The notes: generated by a model not told the origin, from the letters alone. Counted from the first letter of the stretch, positions 1 through 12,800 are shown. The stretch is 64,000 bases of DNA from Rotaria macrura (GCA_900239685.1 OENT01000860.1:1-64000); one strand, 5' to 3'. Translations and numbers: made by a program.

Positions 1-1020
1 TTTTTACTTTAAACTTTAACACTTTTTTTAAAGTGTTTTAAAGTTAAAGTGCCACCCCTAATTGTGACTGTTGGTTTACTAACACTGAAGTTGGTACACT
101 TTGTGTATTAATTTCATTTGTTGAAGATCCCATCATCATCGATCAGATTAAATACGACGTTTGCGAAGAGAATAGAAAGATATTAAGTATGTCATGTTAT
201 TATTTGTTTTACAAGATGTAAGTAAAAATGACAAATTTTCGTTCTCATTGAACCTATCTTGCTTTCAAGATTCACAATATAGAGATCAATCGATTGATGA
301 AAAACCGTGATTTTATATATAGATGTCTTTTTTGCACATACTAACATCATTGTTATGAAATGCAAATCTTCATTTAGGTAAATATATATACATATATAAG
401 ACAATAACGAAGAATGTAAACAGTATAGACAGATATACTTTCAGAATAAACTCATACTGTAACTCATCAAGTATGTATTAATATGCTGGAAACCAAAAGA
501 ACCTGTTAGCGCAATCTAGATTAGAATAAAGTGCGTAAGACGAAATGGTTGCTGCTACTAATACAAACGTATGCTTAAAAAACGACTTAAATCAATATGC
601 CATGTACAAGATGCTCTTGTCGATTAATCAGCAAAAATGAAGTCAATATTTCCCTGGATCTGCTTAATTTGCCTTTAAATTCTTGGGTTTCTCTTTCAGT
701 AATTTATCAAAATATACAACAAATTCCATTGTTGAGACCCTCTGTCAGAGTCTGCGTTGAAGGCAGGTTCAAATTTTCATCCATACAGTTCAATGCTCGT
801 TTTAATTTACCTATCAAGAAAAACGATGAAGTATTGACTTACAAGGATGAAATTTTAAATGTTCAATCACTTCTTTCTCTATAAACATTCGCAACCAAAA
901 GTAATTCATTATACTGTTACCATACATTAGTATTCTAACAGTCTTTAGCTCTTTTTCAACCTCATGTCCTAGATATCAAAGTTCTTCTTATAGAAGTGGT
1001 TCTTCGTAAGATTCAGTACT
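1..1020. other. Gene-free left edge with a short inverted repeat
   Basis: Nothing here can be assigned to a known gene. Bases 10-50 form a short AT-rich inverted repeat (an ACTTTAACACTTT-type arm, then AAAGTG...AAAGTTAAAGTG), which looks like the terminus of an inverted-repeat element cut by the window edge. An open frame at 597-884 (95 codons) and an overlapping 31-codon frame starting at 545 have no recognisable domain. The stretch 640-717 could be read as an intron ending in TTTCAG, but I see no support for a gene. Confidence 0.4.
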
Positions 1021-1127
1021 CTAACCTGTCGGCCAGGGGCAAATGTAGGATTTTCGAAAAAAATAGGGAGAGGAGTTACTGACACTCAGTGACAAAACGG
1101 AGAAAAAGATGACCTTTCACAGAGTGA

Positions 1128-1806
1128 CTGGACAATTCGTCGCAGACGATTCGTCGCATAGATCATCGATTGGGATGAAAATAAACTAGAGCCTAACATT
1201 CACGCTTATTAATACAAGACAACAATTTAAACTGAAAGGAAGAAAATAAATTACTAATTTTAATTTTGCTTTGCTTTGCTTTGCAATCTCTATTCTGATC
1301 TCAGAACAGTAAATTCGCATCAGTTTTTCGCTCTAAAACTTAAATATAACCTTTAGAACCAAGAATAGGATTTCTCTTCTGGGCTGAAAATCGATTAATT
1401 GTACTCCTCACTTTCCGACAGAATAAATAAGGTTTTTCGTATTCACAATGTCTCGCCACTGTGAGGATCCATTCTTTTAGTTATTTTTGAAATTCATTTT
1501 TTTTCCTTCATAATCCAATATACTATTGGATTATTCAGTTTTTTGCTACTCAGGATAACGCAACTCTCGAAACCCGATAGTTTATTTGGCTACAGCTTGA
1601 TTTCGGAAATTTTTTCCTACCAACTAAGAAAAAATGTTCGCAATCAAGAAAACACAGTTTATTCAATGTAGAAATTATGTTTTACTTAAGCCAATCAAGA
1701 AAACATATTTATGACTGTGACACATCCTATTAATCAAATTACAATGCGACTGATTGTCTCTGCGACGAAATGTCCGCAACGAATAGTCTGCGACGAATTG
1801 TCTCGC
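1128..1806. repeat. Inverted-repeat element with GCGACGAATTGTC-type arms
   Basis: Bases around 1130-1162 contain repeated TTCGTCGCA units (ACAATTCGTCGCAGAC followed by ATTCGTCGC). The reverse complement of 1760-1806 reads almost the same, with about 23 of 26 bases matching by eye. The ~600 bp between them has no coding capacity that I can see. This is most simply a non-autonomous DNA transposon or its remnant. Superfamily and exact ends are not determined. Confidence 0.5.
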
Positions 1807-2815
1807 GACGAATTCGCGTAGTACCGAAATTTTTCATGCTTTTTCCCACCGTTCTAGTTTTTCTTTACACTGTTGTTATTCGCCCGTTATTTTTCATTTT
1901 TTTTGTTAATTAAAATTTGTTGTTATTATAATCGTTGAATTAATATGATATGTCTGTTGTATATATCCATGATAATCAACTAGAAATCTTAACGCTCTAT
2001 TCTGTATCTCAATCAACTCAAAAACAATAATATGCATTATTTTTCAAAATTATAACTTCATCAATTTTGTAAAAATCTCCAGAATGCCGGACACCTCTTG
2101 TCAACTTTTGAAAAATTTTAATCCCAGGTGTCTATCATGGAGGGGACGACTTAAGAAAGATTTAATTCAGTATTATTATAAATGGTTATTTTTCAAAAAT
2201 ATGAGCTTTGCATTTTCAAATTGGTATAAGCTTTTATAATATTTCGAAGCTTTTGATTTTTTTGAGTAACTTCTTAATCTCAATGATTAACTTCGTTTTC
2301 GTCTTCTTTAGATATATATGAATCAGCGTTGTTTCTAGAATAAATGAGATACATATACGATTTTAATTATGTTATCGAATTCAGAAAAATGTTAAATGTC
2401 TGCTTGTTTTTTTTATATTCATCAAAACTGAGGACGTATATAAGAAGTTAACAGAATTCTCTAAATGATTTCATCATGTTTCACGAAACATTCGTGAAAA
2501 ATTTCGTCTTTCTGAAAATAAAACAAAGATGTTTTAAGATTTTGGCAAATGTTGAGATGTACAGAATACTGAAAATTAGTTAGATATCGATGGTTCGAAA
2601 ATTTATAATCCAGGCAGAGAAGTACGAGTTGTTTCCTGCAGGAAAACAGTAGAACATGGAAGTAGTGTTCCGGTCGGAAATTCGTTGACTTTTTTCCGGT
2701 AGATTCCAAACAATTCCTCTTCTTTTCGGCAGGAGCCGGTCGGAATACTCCATCCATGTGCCGGTATTTTCCTGTAGTAACCGGCCCGTACTTCTTGATC
2801 TGGACATAGATAGAG

Positions 2816-2990
2816 ACCAGAGCTCTTAATGTGATGGGACAATCCCATCCCATGGGACGAAACATGGATCGATGGGATGGGACAAATTATTTGTCTTGAA
2901 TGGTCCCATGGGACGAAACATGGATCCATGGGATGGGACGGATGAAGAAAATTTGTCCCATTCCATCCCATCCCATTCGGAGCTCTGATA
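2816..2990. repeat. Short MITE-like element with GATGGGAC repeats
   Basis: The ends are inverted copies of AGAGCTC followed by a GAATGGGATGGGA-like run: CAGAGCTCTTAATGTGATGG on the left, CCCATTCGGAGCTCTG on the right. Inside, a ~34 bp unit containing CCATGGGACGAAACATGGATC occurs twice in tandem. The several overlapping minus-strand open frames here (2461-3050) result from this low-complexity repeat and are not genes. Confidence 0.6.
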
Positions 2991-3049
2991 GAGACCATGC
3001 AATCTACTACAAAAAAACACTTTTAGAATCTTTGAATTCCATGCTTGCA

Positions 3050-4090
3050 TGACTTTCTGTCATATTTCTAAATATGATTTCTCTAATAATCATGGGACGG
3101 ATGTAAATGGTTAGAACTTTAAAAACATACATTTCAGATGGAGTATTTCAGTAGACTGACTTGCAAAAATTATATAGCGAAAAAGACTATTTTATGTATG
3201 AAATAGAGGAATAAAAGAACAATTATGTAGCAATGCTTATGAAGCAGTTTTAAAAGGAAAGATTGACCAACAAGAAGAAAAAGTATTGAAGAAACAATGG
3301 AAAAATAGAGTAACAATTAAAAATTGAAGCGAATAATAAAACTTATAATCAGGAATGCAATGGCCTAGCCGTGGTGATCGTAGATTTATCTGGAGGTGTG
3401 ACTGCCATTCAAGACTAAACACACTAAGGCCCAATCACATCCGCACCAACACCCACACCCACAGCAAAATAGCCATCGGCTGAAAATGGCTTTTGAGTGG
3501 TACACAAAAAAATTAACGTACTCCATTGTAAACATAAAGCAAGACACCGATGAACAATTTGCTAAAATATGAAACAAATTTAAAATAAATAATGCACTAC
3601 CAAATCCAAATGTTGTATTTTTTGAAACCTACTATTTGTATCCCATGAGTTTCTAGGTTAGGTATATTTACAAATACATTTTAATATAAATTATGACTAC
3701 GACTGAGAAGAACTTTCACCAGGAACGCAATCAGAACCAAAACATAAACATTTGTCCGGCAGAGGAATGGTAGCAAATCAATAACTATGCTCTGGTTTCC
3801 AATACTCTTAATCGAAAAACAGAACATATGTCGAACTATTCAACAAATCAGAATATTGAAACCAAACAGAGACTTAGGAACGACACGAATTTTTTTGACA
3901 GATGAAGGGACATTAGGATTGTTTTATGAACAGAACCGATACACTTAGAATAAACAGAACAACAAGGCAAAAAGCTGGTGCTTGGTCTCCTTAGCCTGTG
4001 TTCCAGTATTAGGTATTTTTCTGTGAAAATCAACTCAAAATTCAGCATAGTAAACAATTTTGAAAGGTTCCCTGATGTTTACATTGGAAT
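3050..4090. other. No recognisable gene
   Basis: AT-rich sequence with only short chance open frames (for example 3237-3434, 3386-3577 and 3848-4057 on the minus strand). None has a recognisable domain or plausible splice structure. Confidence 0.4.
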
Positions 4091-4094
4091 TAAG

Positions 4095-4282
4095 AATGTA
4101 ACGGTGACGACAACGACTACAATCGATAACCGGTTCCATCGTTAACCGTTCGAACCGGTAACCGTTCCAACTGGTAACCGTTCACCGGTTACCGTTATAA
4201 GCCGTTATTAGCCGATGTAAACCGGTGGACTAGTTACCGGTAGAACGGTGAATCGGTGATTTACCGTCACCGTTGCATCCTT
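4095..4282. repeat. AACCGGT/AACGGT-rich inverted-repeat element
   Basis: The segment is built almost entirely of permutations of AACCGGTAACCGTT and its complement. It is bounded by TGTAACGGTGACGAC on the left and GTCACCGTTGCATCC on the right, which are inverted copies of each other. The base composition is sharply more GC-rich than the flanks. It is likely a MITE or a satellite-like cassette; it has no coding content. Confidence 0.6.
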
Positions 4283-5279
4283 AATTAGAAAGGTTTCAAT
4301 GTAGCATATATTCCAATAAATGTCCTACTTTCGATGGTTTCATGTTGAGCATAGTTGATTGTTTCAGCAGTGGTTGGCGGTTAAGCAGTAGGCCAAGATG
4401 AAATGAAAACATTACAAAAATCACCATAATGTAGACAATTAAAAAGCCAACGACACTTGCATCATGGTCATTTATAGAAAATGTATTATTTGTACAGTTT
4501 TCTAAAAGAAAAAATATTTATGAGAGAACTGTTCAAAGTGATGAATCTTTCATGAGTTCGGTCTTTGTACATAAGACAAACTTCCGAGAGGTACAAAAAT
4601 ATTGAAAAGAACAAGTGCCTCTAAACATTTTCGAAAGAGCTGTAGTCATTTTGCTGAAATTTTAATCGATAGGAACGGTACTCATTAAAACATTGAATGA
4701 CATAGTTTGGAGCTATAACTTTGTCCACAGGTAGGTTTAATTATTACTAGAGTATTTTTAAACTTACAGTGCCAAAATATGCTATCATTCACAAGATATT
4801 GGACTTTTGAACTTCACAAATATTCGACAATAAAAAAGTGAAAAAGTCGCCTGAGTTTTTTGGAAGTTTAATAGTTAGTGAGCGAAATAATATGTGACGC
4901 CGTAACTCGCAAAGATATTCTAGTTACAAGTAGATTTGTCGATGAGCAAAGTTGCAGCTTGAAATATCCTCATTCAGGTTTTTTATGTAAACATTCATAT
5001 AGACTAAAACTTTAGTAACACGGATATAAACCGAGAGGAAAGACTTAAAAGGAAACATATTTTGGGTTTTTTTAATATTTTACTGGCACCTAATTTAATC
5101 AACGTTTGAACTTAGTAACTATTTATCCTTATTGGAAAGGTTTCCTCATGAAGCAAGAGCAACCATTTCGGTGCTCTCGAATTAACGTTACATTGGATAG
5201 CTGTATTGTTCACATATCATTTATGTAGAATATTAAGTGAAACATAAAGTTCTCTCAAAGTGATTTTTCCAGGTGTGCT

Positions 5280-5566
5280 TTAACTCTTTCAATCCCGACA
5301 TTTTCTTGCGTTCTGTAGAAACACGAAAACAGATAGTTCAATGTCTCTCTCTTGCGTTCTGCTATTTAAAACATATGTGTTTCTTGCGTTCAGTTATCTA
5401 AAAAATGTGTTCGACACATAGATTCATTCTTCATAGCCATGCGAAGTTATTTTCCTTTGAATATATCATATGATTCTCGCTGTTTAACAAGACGAAAGAA
5501 CGCAAAATTTTTCTTTTTCGTTCCGTATGTCATCTCGTAGATGACACACGGGATTGAAAGGGTTAA
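5280..5566. mobile_element. piggyBac-like MITE (TTAA ends)
   Basis: This is a ~287 bp element starting TTAACTCTTTCAATCCCG and ending CGGGATTGAAAGGGTTAA, so ~18 bp terminal inverted repeats with TTAA at both edges. TTAA target sites with C/T-rich termini are the hallmark of the piggyBac superfamily. Internally TTCTTGCGTTC occurs three times on the plus strand, with an inverted GAACGCAA near the right end, resembling sub-terminal transposase-binding repeats. There is no transposase ORF, so it is non-autonomous. Confidence 0.75.
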
Positions 5567-5599
5567 ACTGAAGTCTTTACTAAATAAAATATAAATTAG

Positions 5600-8500
5600 T
5601 CATTGGAATTTTAACGGGTTCTTTCTAATAAAAATTTTTTTCATAGTATACTTACCACTGTTTTGATTTACCACGAAAATTAACATTGAAACCTTCATAA
5701 CACCTAAAACACCACCAACCATCAACATGAAGAACAGAAACATCTGAAATGAATGAAGAAAGTAATTAAATAATATCGTCAATGTCATTCTTTTTATTGG
5801 CGGAGATGTAAAAGGGGCTCTCTTTTACTATAAAAATTAATTATCAAAATGAATGTTCATTTGTTCAGATGACCAGCTTATTATTTGATCGACAATACAC
5901 ACATTCCTTTTCTTTTAACTTTGTCACACTCCATACACTAATATGCAATAAATAATCGCAACCAGATTCATTTTATTTTTATCCAGATCGGGACTGACGA
6001 TCGACTAGATTTCTTCGATATCTCACAGAAACGAGAAACTACAGTGGTGCAAAGGAGAGTATTTACGAAAACTTTAGAGTTTAATCCGACAAAAGAGTGC
6101 TATTTTTATCAAACAAAAATACTATTTTGCGTAAAATGTTTTATATGATTAATCGCAGAGACGATTATTCGTGCTTTCCGACATTCGGAGTTTTAGGATA
6201 CTTTATCGTGAAGCTTCTCATCGCATTAAGTAGGAATTATAATGTAAACGAGAATCAAGAAAACATTTATTTTATTCGGTTTATTTTCGAGAAATAACTA
6301 TCAGATGCCTTAATAGTTAAGACCATTACAGCGTCAATATTTCTTAATTTAATTATCCTTGACCATGAAACATTTTATTTTTAAAATAAAACTGTTAGTA
6401 AACTCATTGACATACCAGTTGATATTTTCAATGATGATTCAATTCTCTTACGAACCATGAAAATTAACTTTTATTCTTATATATATAAAGAATAGATCAA
6501 ATATTCTGTATTCATATCAGCAATAAGGCCTTCTTTCCTTTTCGTGATATTATTATCATTATACTGTCATAGAAAACTTTCAAGATCTATTTCGTTCACT
6601 TTTTCTATTATTTCGTTTGTACTAAGTAGAAGCAGTCACTAAGTTTCCAGCATTCGTTTTCATCCTTTTCAACGTCTGGCAAAAAATAAAATACACAACA
6701 ACTTTTTTCAATCTCATTACAATGACAATTCATATCCAGTTGTAACTTTCACGATTTCTAACTATACTTGCAATTAATTTTGTGGAACTCGTATATATAT
6801 ATCCAAAGGAAAATAGCAAATGGAAATTTAAGTCAAAGTTTCCGTGATTACCTCCTTCCCGCATAACAGACCATGGCAACCCTCCGCTTGAATTCAGATT
6901 TTCAGCAACTAGAATTCATGTTGCCGAAAGAAATTAATAATAATGCTTAAAAGAATCCCTTTTCCAATCCAAAAATTTCAAAGTTTTGTTTTTTTTCTGC
7001 TCAAAATTTGCTTCAATGTCTCTTCCAACTATTGGCGACATTGAGCAAATTCAAAAATATCTCTGAAATACAATAATTGAAAAAACTAAATATACTGTTG
7101 TCTATAGAGGCATCCTTGTTTCTCAGGCATGATATATTCGATCGATCTGAAACATTTTCTACAGGTACCAGATAGTGTTTTTGTCGCTAAGTTTTTATAT
7201 TCACTGAATATTCAACCACAAGACTTTTTAGCAGATCTTAGGAGAGAAACGCTATTATCAGAAACATATGCTTTTTTGGTTGTTCTCCTATTTTGGCTTT
7301 TTTGTTTGAAGGAAATGAGATTGACAGACACCACAAAATGTAGGCATCCTAAATAATTTCTAGCATCCGTAAAAAACGTTTCTAATCAAATGAAACTACT
7401 CTTCTCAAAGAATCGGGGACGATTACGCAACCCATTTATGACTATTGTTGCCCCATATCTGAATGAAGGAAGCACATAAACATGTTCAATCGAAGACAAC
7501 TTTTGCTCTACTCATTCAGATCTAAATAATTTGAAAATTTGATAACTTTCTTCGAGCTACCCTCAAAAAGTCCCGAAAAGGTGCTCTTACAAAGTTGTAG
7601 ATCATTCCACTACCTTCATTGAAATTTAAATGAGTGATAAATATCTTTATCAATATTATAAGTAACGCAATTCATGATTCATGTGCTGATAAACAGTTAC
7701 ATGATAAATATTCAGGGTGATGTTTTGCTTCCGAACAGCTTCGAGACGACCAGCAGAAGATATGACCGAATCAACTTCTAACTTTTGGATCAATCTTACT
7801 GACTTCATCAAGTTGTATAAGAAATCCTTTGGGTCTATTTTAATTATAACAAAAGTGTACAGCAGGTCAATTCATTTATTACATTTCTTGTTCGGCTATT
7901 GATAATAAACTATACAAATTTTATAAAGAAAAAGAAAAAATCGGCATACAAATAGTAACAAGGCTGAAAAAAAGAGCGTCTTGGAGTAAAAAACAAGATT
8001 TCTGTTCGAACTGTAAAAGCAAAGACAATATGGGGTGTGCTGACGGTCGATAATCATTGGTATAGAAATGTAGTCTTTAAGAAATTTTAAACCCTACGCG
8101 CATACTCGATTCTTATTTTCAATATAAAGATGCTAAATGAATCTGATAGATAGCAAGAATAATAATTCGTAGTGTAAATTTCCAAATGTATTTATCAAAT
8201 GTAATAATCATTATAATCTTGATTAATTTAGTTATTTGACACTTTTCTTACTAAATTGTTTTAGTCTTTCCGGCAATATAACACAAATTCATGATAGTCA
8301 AACTTTTTTCAATTCTGAACTTTGATCCCTCAAAGACTATAGTAACTAGATGATTTCTGCTTTACTTTGATTATGAATATGAGGCAAAAGCAAATCATGT
8401 CCAGTTCGAAAGAGAAACTTTTCTGTCAGATAATAAAAAAAATATAAGCTGCGTCATGTTATTGATAGAAGAGATCTACGAATCGACACTTTTCAGTGAT

Positions 8501-10040
8501 ATTATAAATTTTATAAAAATATGGATTCATTTGGATGAGTGCCTTTTATTTTTAAACATACAAGAAAAGCAATTCATATAGGATCTGGAAGGAAAGATTC
8601 TGTATCTTTTGCTAAAGACAGTTTTTTTTCAGCACCTTTCTATTGAAGAGAACCAGGGTTCAGCATTTCTAGCTTTTCTTTTCCATCGTATGTCATTTTA
8701 AAACAAAATCTGAACTCGAATCAACGGTAAGAAACTGAAATAAATCTCTATCAAGCTACTTATAAATGCTTATTGGAGACCTATCTTCTGATATTCAACT
8801 TTCCACGCGAATTATCTCTGAGAAGATTTTCAATGCTTTTGTCACTATTTGTATTCTAGAATATGAAAATTGAAAGCTTTTTATGTATAGTATCCTCTGA
8901 ACAAATTGATCGTAGCTTCTTAGTAATGTTCTCTTCTTAAGAAACAAAATTTAGATTGTTAAAAAGGACAAATTTTTGTTGAATCCTTAAAAAGCGAATG
9001 AACTTTTTTTATTTGGAAAAGAAAAGGATAAGCTCCACGGAATAATTATTACCTAGTTATATGAACAGTTTAGTACTGTTGTGTACATCCACAAATGTAC
9101 AGAGAATACAATGACAAATAGATGGAAGAATCTCATGCAGTTCAATGTAACGATTGAACAACCAAGTACTCAAATTATTCATCAACGGAATGAAAATATT
9201 ATACCGCCTTTTTGTTGTCTCAAAGTGAGTGATGATTGATTCATTCAACAAGTGCATGAGTATACTGCTGAGGTATATAAATAGACTCTTACTCACCAAT
9301 TCAACATAGTCAATTTTTTTAAAATTTTGCAAATTGGATGACATTTAACGTTTTTGTTCCCGTGAAATCTTTTATTGCATTGCATACCACCCCATGTCCT
9401 CAAAATCGTGACGATTTTACCAGTTTTCAAAAATATCGATGTAGCATTGTAATATATCATATACACTGAAGAAATCAACGATAAAAAATGCAATTTTATC
9501 GTGATTGTAAAATGAGAATTGATATGTTTAAAATTGCCAATTAATCTTTATTTAATTGGTGATTTCCATACACTATTTTGACATTGCCAATTCATTAGAC
9601 AAAAATCTGAAATGTAAAGAATCACGAATACTTTAATTTATTTTAACACACTCATTGAAAATCATAGCTGTGAACAAGAGTTTTTAAAATACTGATCCCC
9701 CTTTCTTATAAGAATATACGACTCACCGGTTTTAATTACAACTGAACTACACCAAATTAACTAACTTCATGTTCTCTTATTTAGTTTAATTTTAAAAATC
9801 TTTTTCCATGGCGAATAAGCTAATTTAAATTTACTTTTGATCAGATGGTTATTTTACTCAAATTCAATCATGAATCCAATTTCAGATGAATTTCTCCATC
9901 TTTCACTAACATAAAACTGAAAAAAATTACTTTGTCTCGTTTAGATCTTTTACCATAAATTTCTGAAGTCATACTGCTTTTTTTTAGATATTTTCCTTCC
10001 TGTGTTCAGAAGTAAACTTCATATAGACGTACGATGATTC
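5600..10040. other. Gene-poor stretch, possible single exon on minus strand
   Basis: No conserved gene was recognised. The only exon-like segment is 5654-5744 on the minus strand. It follows a TTTCAG acceptor, encodes a hydrophobic run beginning MFLFFMLMVGGVLGVM, and ends at a GTAAGTAT donor. I could not connect it to other exons. Other open frames (6097-6297, 7129-7356, 7717-7902, 9057-9493) show no domain and look like chance frames. Confidence 0.3.
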
Positions 10041-10044
10041 ACTA

Positions 10045-10531
10045 CACTCTAAAAAAAATAAGTACTTTCCTGAACCCCTAAAACGATTCCATAGATTTAA
10101 AATAGCATCCAAATGATCCGAAATGCTTGAAAAACGATTTTTCAGTTCTACGGAACATTAAAAAGTTCTTCCCGTGTGCCCGCGGGCTGAACCCTTTTCT
10201 ACGACACCTTTTTTATGTTTCGTAGAGCAAAACAAGGTTGTGAAAGAAAATGCGGAACCCTTAGAGTTTCTTCTTAACCCTCAGTGGTTTCGTAGTTTTT
10301 TCTACGAAACTCTAAAGGTTCCACATTTTCTTTCACAACCTTGTTTTGCTCTACGAAACATAAAAAAGGTGTCGTAGAAAAGGGTTCAGCCCGCGGGCAC
10401 ATGGGAAGAACTTTATAATGTTTCGTAGAACTGAAAAATCGTTTTTCAAGCATTTCGGATCATTTGGATGCTATTTTAAATCTATGGAATCGTTTTAGGG
10501 GTTCAGGAAAGTACTTATTTTTTTTAGAGTG
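10045..10531. mobile_element. Foldback MITE, TA target site, CACT...AGTG ends
   Basis: Nearly the whole 487 bp is a single hairpin. The left half (10045 to ~10280) and the right half (~10300-10531) are near-perfect reverse complements, with a centre near 10288 that contains its own GTTTCGTAG/CTACGAAAC hairpin. The ends read CACTCTAAAAAAAATAAG and its complement, directly flanked by TA on both sides, as expected for Tc1/mariner-type target duplication. Open frames inside are by-products of the palindrome. Confidence 0.8.
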
Positions 10532-10747
10532 TAGGCAATTATATAAATAACTGATCAGAAGGTCTATTCGATTTATGGACATCTTTTTAGTTTTTCGATC
10601 TGATTTAGTTGTTCGCGATAATTTTTGTATCAATTTTTTAAAACTTTTAAAATATTCTTTAAATGTAGAACCATGAAAAAGTATCTGTATTAATATGAAA
10701 TATTTAGTCGATAAGAGTTAGCCTCATAAGCTGGTAATTTATACCTC

Positions 10748-11975
10748 GGCACTGGTTCAGGGAAAGCATGCACACCATTATGAAAACGTGAATGGACAAA
10801 TTTTTCAAATGCAAGTCACAATAGTAAATGGTGACTGCAACGATTTCTGATAGAAGGGATGCTAGTAATGATGGGATTACACTTTATTCTATTCCTTCGT
10901 ATCATATAATTGTATCATTTACATATAAAACCATGTGCTTACTATACGCACCCATAGCATAAAGAAGAATAGACCATGAAAAGAAAGAATACGAAGTCAA
11001 GCGGAATGACAGTGAAGTAAGAACAATTGAGGACAATGAAGTAAGGAAAATTCATAATATGAGAAGAAATGAAGACGAAAGGTTAAACACAATTTATAAA
11101 ATGCACTGAAGCCGGAGCATTACACCCCTGGATGGAAACTGGGCGTTCTTCGCATAGAATGTCACAGTGACTCCTGTACAAATAGTCAAGATATATGTGT
11201 GTTTAACGTTTAGTACCTCTAGCAAAAGAAGAGCACCAAAGATGCTGAAGTTTGTTGAAGAGTTCTGTATTTTTTACTTTGTGGAAAGCAACAAGTAGTG
11301 TGAGGAGACTTGTACGATAATGATGCACTTTGTTAATTTTTCATTATATTTCAGGGGTTGCTCGTCTTCCGCTCGTAGTTGTTTTACTTTTACGTGCACT
11401 AATAGAAAAAGATTCCGAATTTTAAAACGAACTTGAAACCCTTTCAAACGTTTCATGCATTGATACGAAACAGTCAAAAAGGTCTATCAAATGTCTAGGA
11501 GTCTTTTTCATGGGTTTTGTACTTATCCTAGAAACCTTTGAGTGGTTTCCGACTATGTTGCAAAAATCAGAACATCTATGGGTTTCATAACTTCAACAAA
11601 AGGTTTTAAGCTTCGGAAATGTGACGGTTTCTCTTCAGTGTACATTCTAAGAGGTTTTCTTCCGTAGTTTAATCCAATACAATTCGTTGTTGATATGTTT
11701 TTAAGTCGAGCTTGTCCACATGTTTATCGTTTCTTGAATGAAGCTAATCATCCATCCCTGTTTTTGTCACTGCTTTACCTGGTAAAAATGTCTTAGATCC
11801 GTCACCGTTTCTAGATCGTTATTAATTAGAAATAGCTTGCTTTGGCTGTTTCTATATGAGTCATCACTCACTATTGTGATTTTTATTTGAAAAAGATGTA
11901 GCCAATCCTAGTTATCTATTGATATTTCATAATGGCGTGCATGTTTTCCCTTAACCAGTGCCTACAAACAACACA
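10748..11975. repeat. Segment bounded by inverted ~120 bp terminal repeats
   Basis: The sequence starting at 10752 (CACTGGTTCAGGGAAAGCATG, then CACCATTATGA, then TTTTTCAAATG..GTCACAATAGT) recurs in reverse complement at about 11855-11975. A third copy of the same end, in plus orientation, is at about 14080-14150. The interior (~970 bp) has no convincing gene. The three copies define a dispersed terminal repeat that also bounds the neighbouring palindrome carrying the HEPN-like genes. Confidence 0.5.
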
Positions 11976-12243
11976 CAAATGGATAAAAATTTTGAAAACG
12001 AATTGCTGACAACACAGGCTTCTTCCTTTTTCCTAGATCATATGATTTGATTTGATTGTTTTTTTTTATTTAAAATTATTACTTGATAGAAAAAAAAATA
12101 ATATTTTTCTACCAAAGAAAATGTTACTTACCAATTTCAAATAATTTTTTCGCACAAAAATTAATTACTTCAAAAAATTTAGAACGGTATGAATATTTAT
12201 AATCAACGAGAGAAACAAAAAATATGATAATACTTATTATGAT

Positions 12244-12800
12244 TCAAACAGTGTAGGATGATACTATATGTTGTACTGCATAATAGTCGAAAATGAGACA
12301 TATCATTAAAAATCGTAGAGCCTTATCACAAAATAATTTTAACGGATTTGATAAAGTTTCTCGAGGATCGTACTGGAGTTTCTTCTTGACTGTTTGTTTG
12401 CATTGTTCCCCGAATCGGTCAAAAACTCCACGTAAATCTGCGTCGCTCATAATATAGCAGAACTTTTAATTCTTATGATGTAAATTCCATGATAACCAGT
12501 TTTTTGTTTTCATAACTTGAATCTTTCCCTGTCCTCTTGATCTAGAATACCCATTAGTAAGTCATAAATATGCTTATTTTATGACGAAGTTACTGATTTT
12601 GAGTTAATACTACAATGTGCAAATGAATTCCGAAATCCTTTTGTAGAACTAAAGTTCGAAGACAAACTTTTGACAACAGTTGATTTAGTCTTGTTCTGGA
12701 GTTGGTCCGAATAAGCGAAAATATTTTCTAAATCTTCTTCAAAACATTGTGCTCTCTTATTTTCTATTGCGCCATTTTCTAATTTCTTGCGCAAGTTTCA
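12244..12800 (-). pseudogene. Decayed copy of HEPN-like family (copy 1)
   Basis: Two minus-strand open frames (12579-12794 and 12244-12450) are halves of a protein related to the intact ORF at 13050-13880. The first includes the stretch KGFRNSFAHCSINSK, corresponding to KGLRHAYAHCNFYSK in the intact copy. The second begins MSDADLRGVFDRFGEQCKQ, corresponding to MSNADLQGVFDQFEEQCKE. In-frame stops and frameshifts separate the halves, and upstream of ~12745 the homology breaks off into unrelated sequence. The R-N-x3-H motif itself is still intact. Bases 12262-12744 appear identical to 16575-17057. Confidence 0.65.

Noticed and set aside
597..884. 95-codon plus-strand ORF
   Set aside because: No domain, no clear splice or promoter context, and it overlaps another short frame starting at 545. 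Not enough to call a gene.
2093..2145. Possible fragment of the CNG-intron element (shares CCCAGGTGTCTATC)
   Set aside because: Only ~16-20 bases match, so chance cannot be excluded.
2461..3050. Four overlapping minus-strand ORFs of 74-134 codons
   Set aside because: They arise from the repeated GATGGGAC element, which stays open in several frames at once.
10174..10377. 67-codon ORF
   Set aside because: It lies inside the foldback element and reads through the hairpin centre; a by-product of the palindrome.
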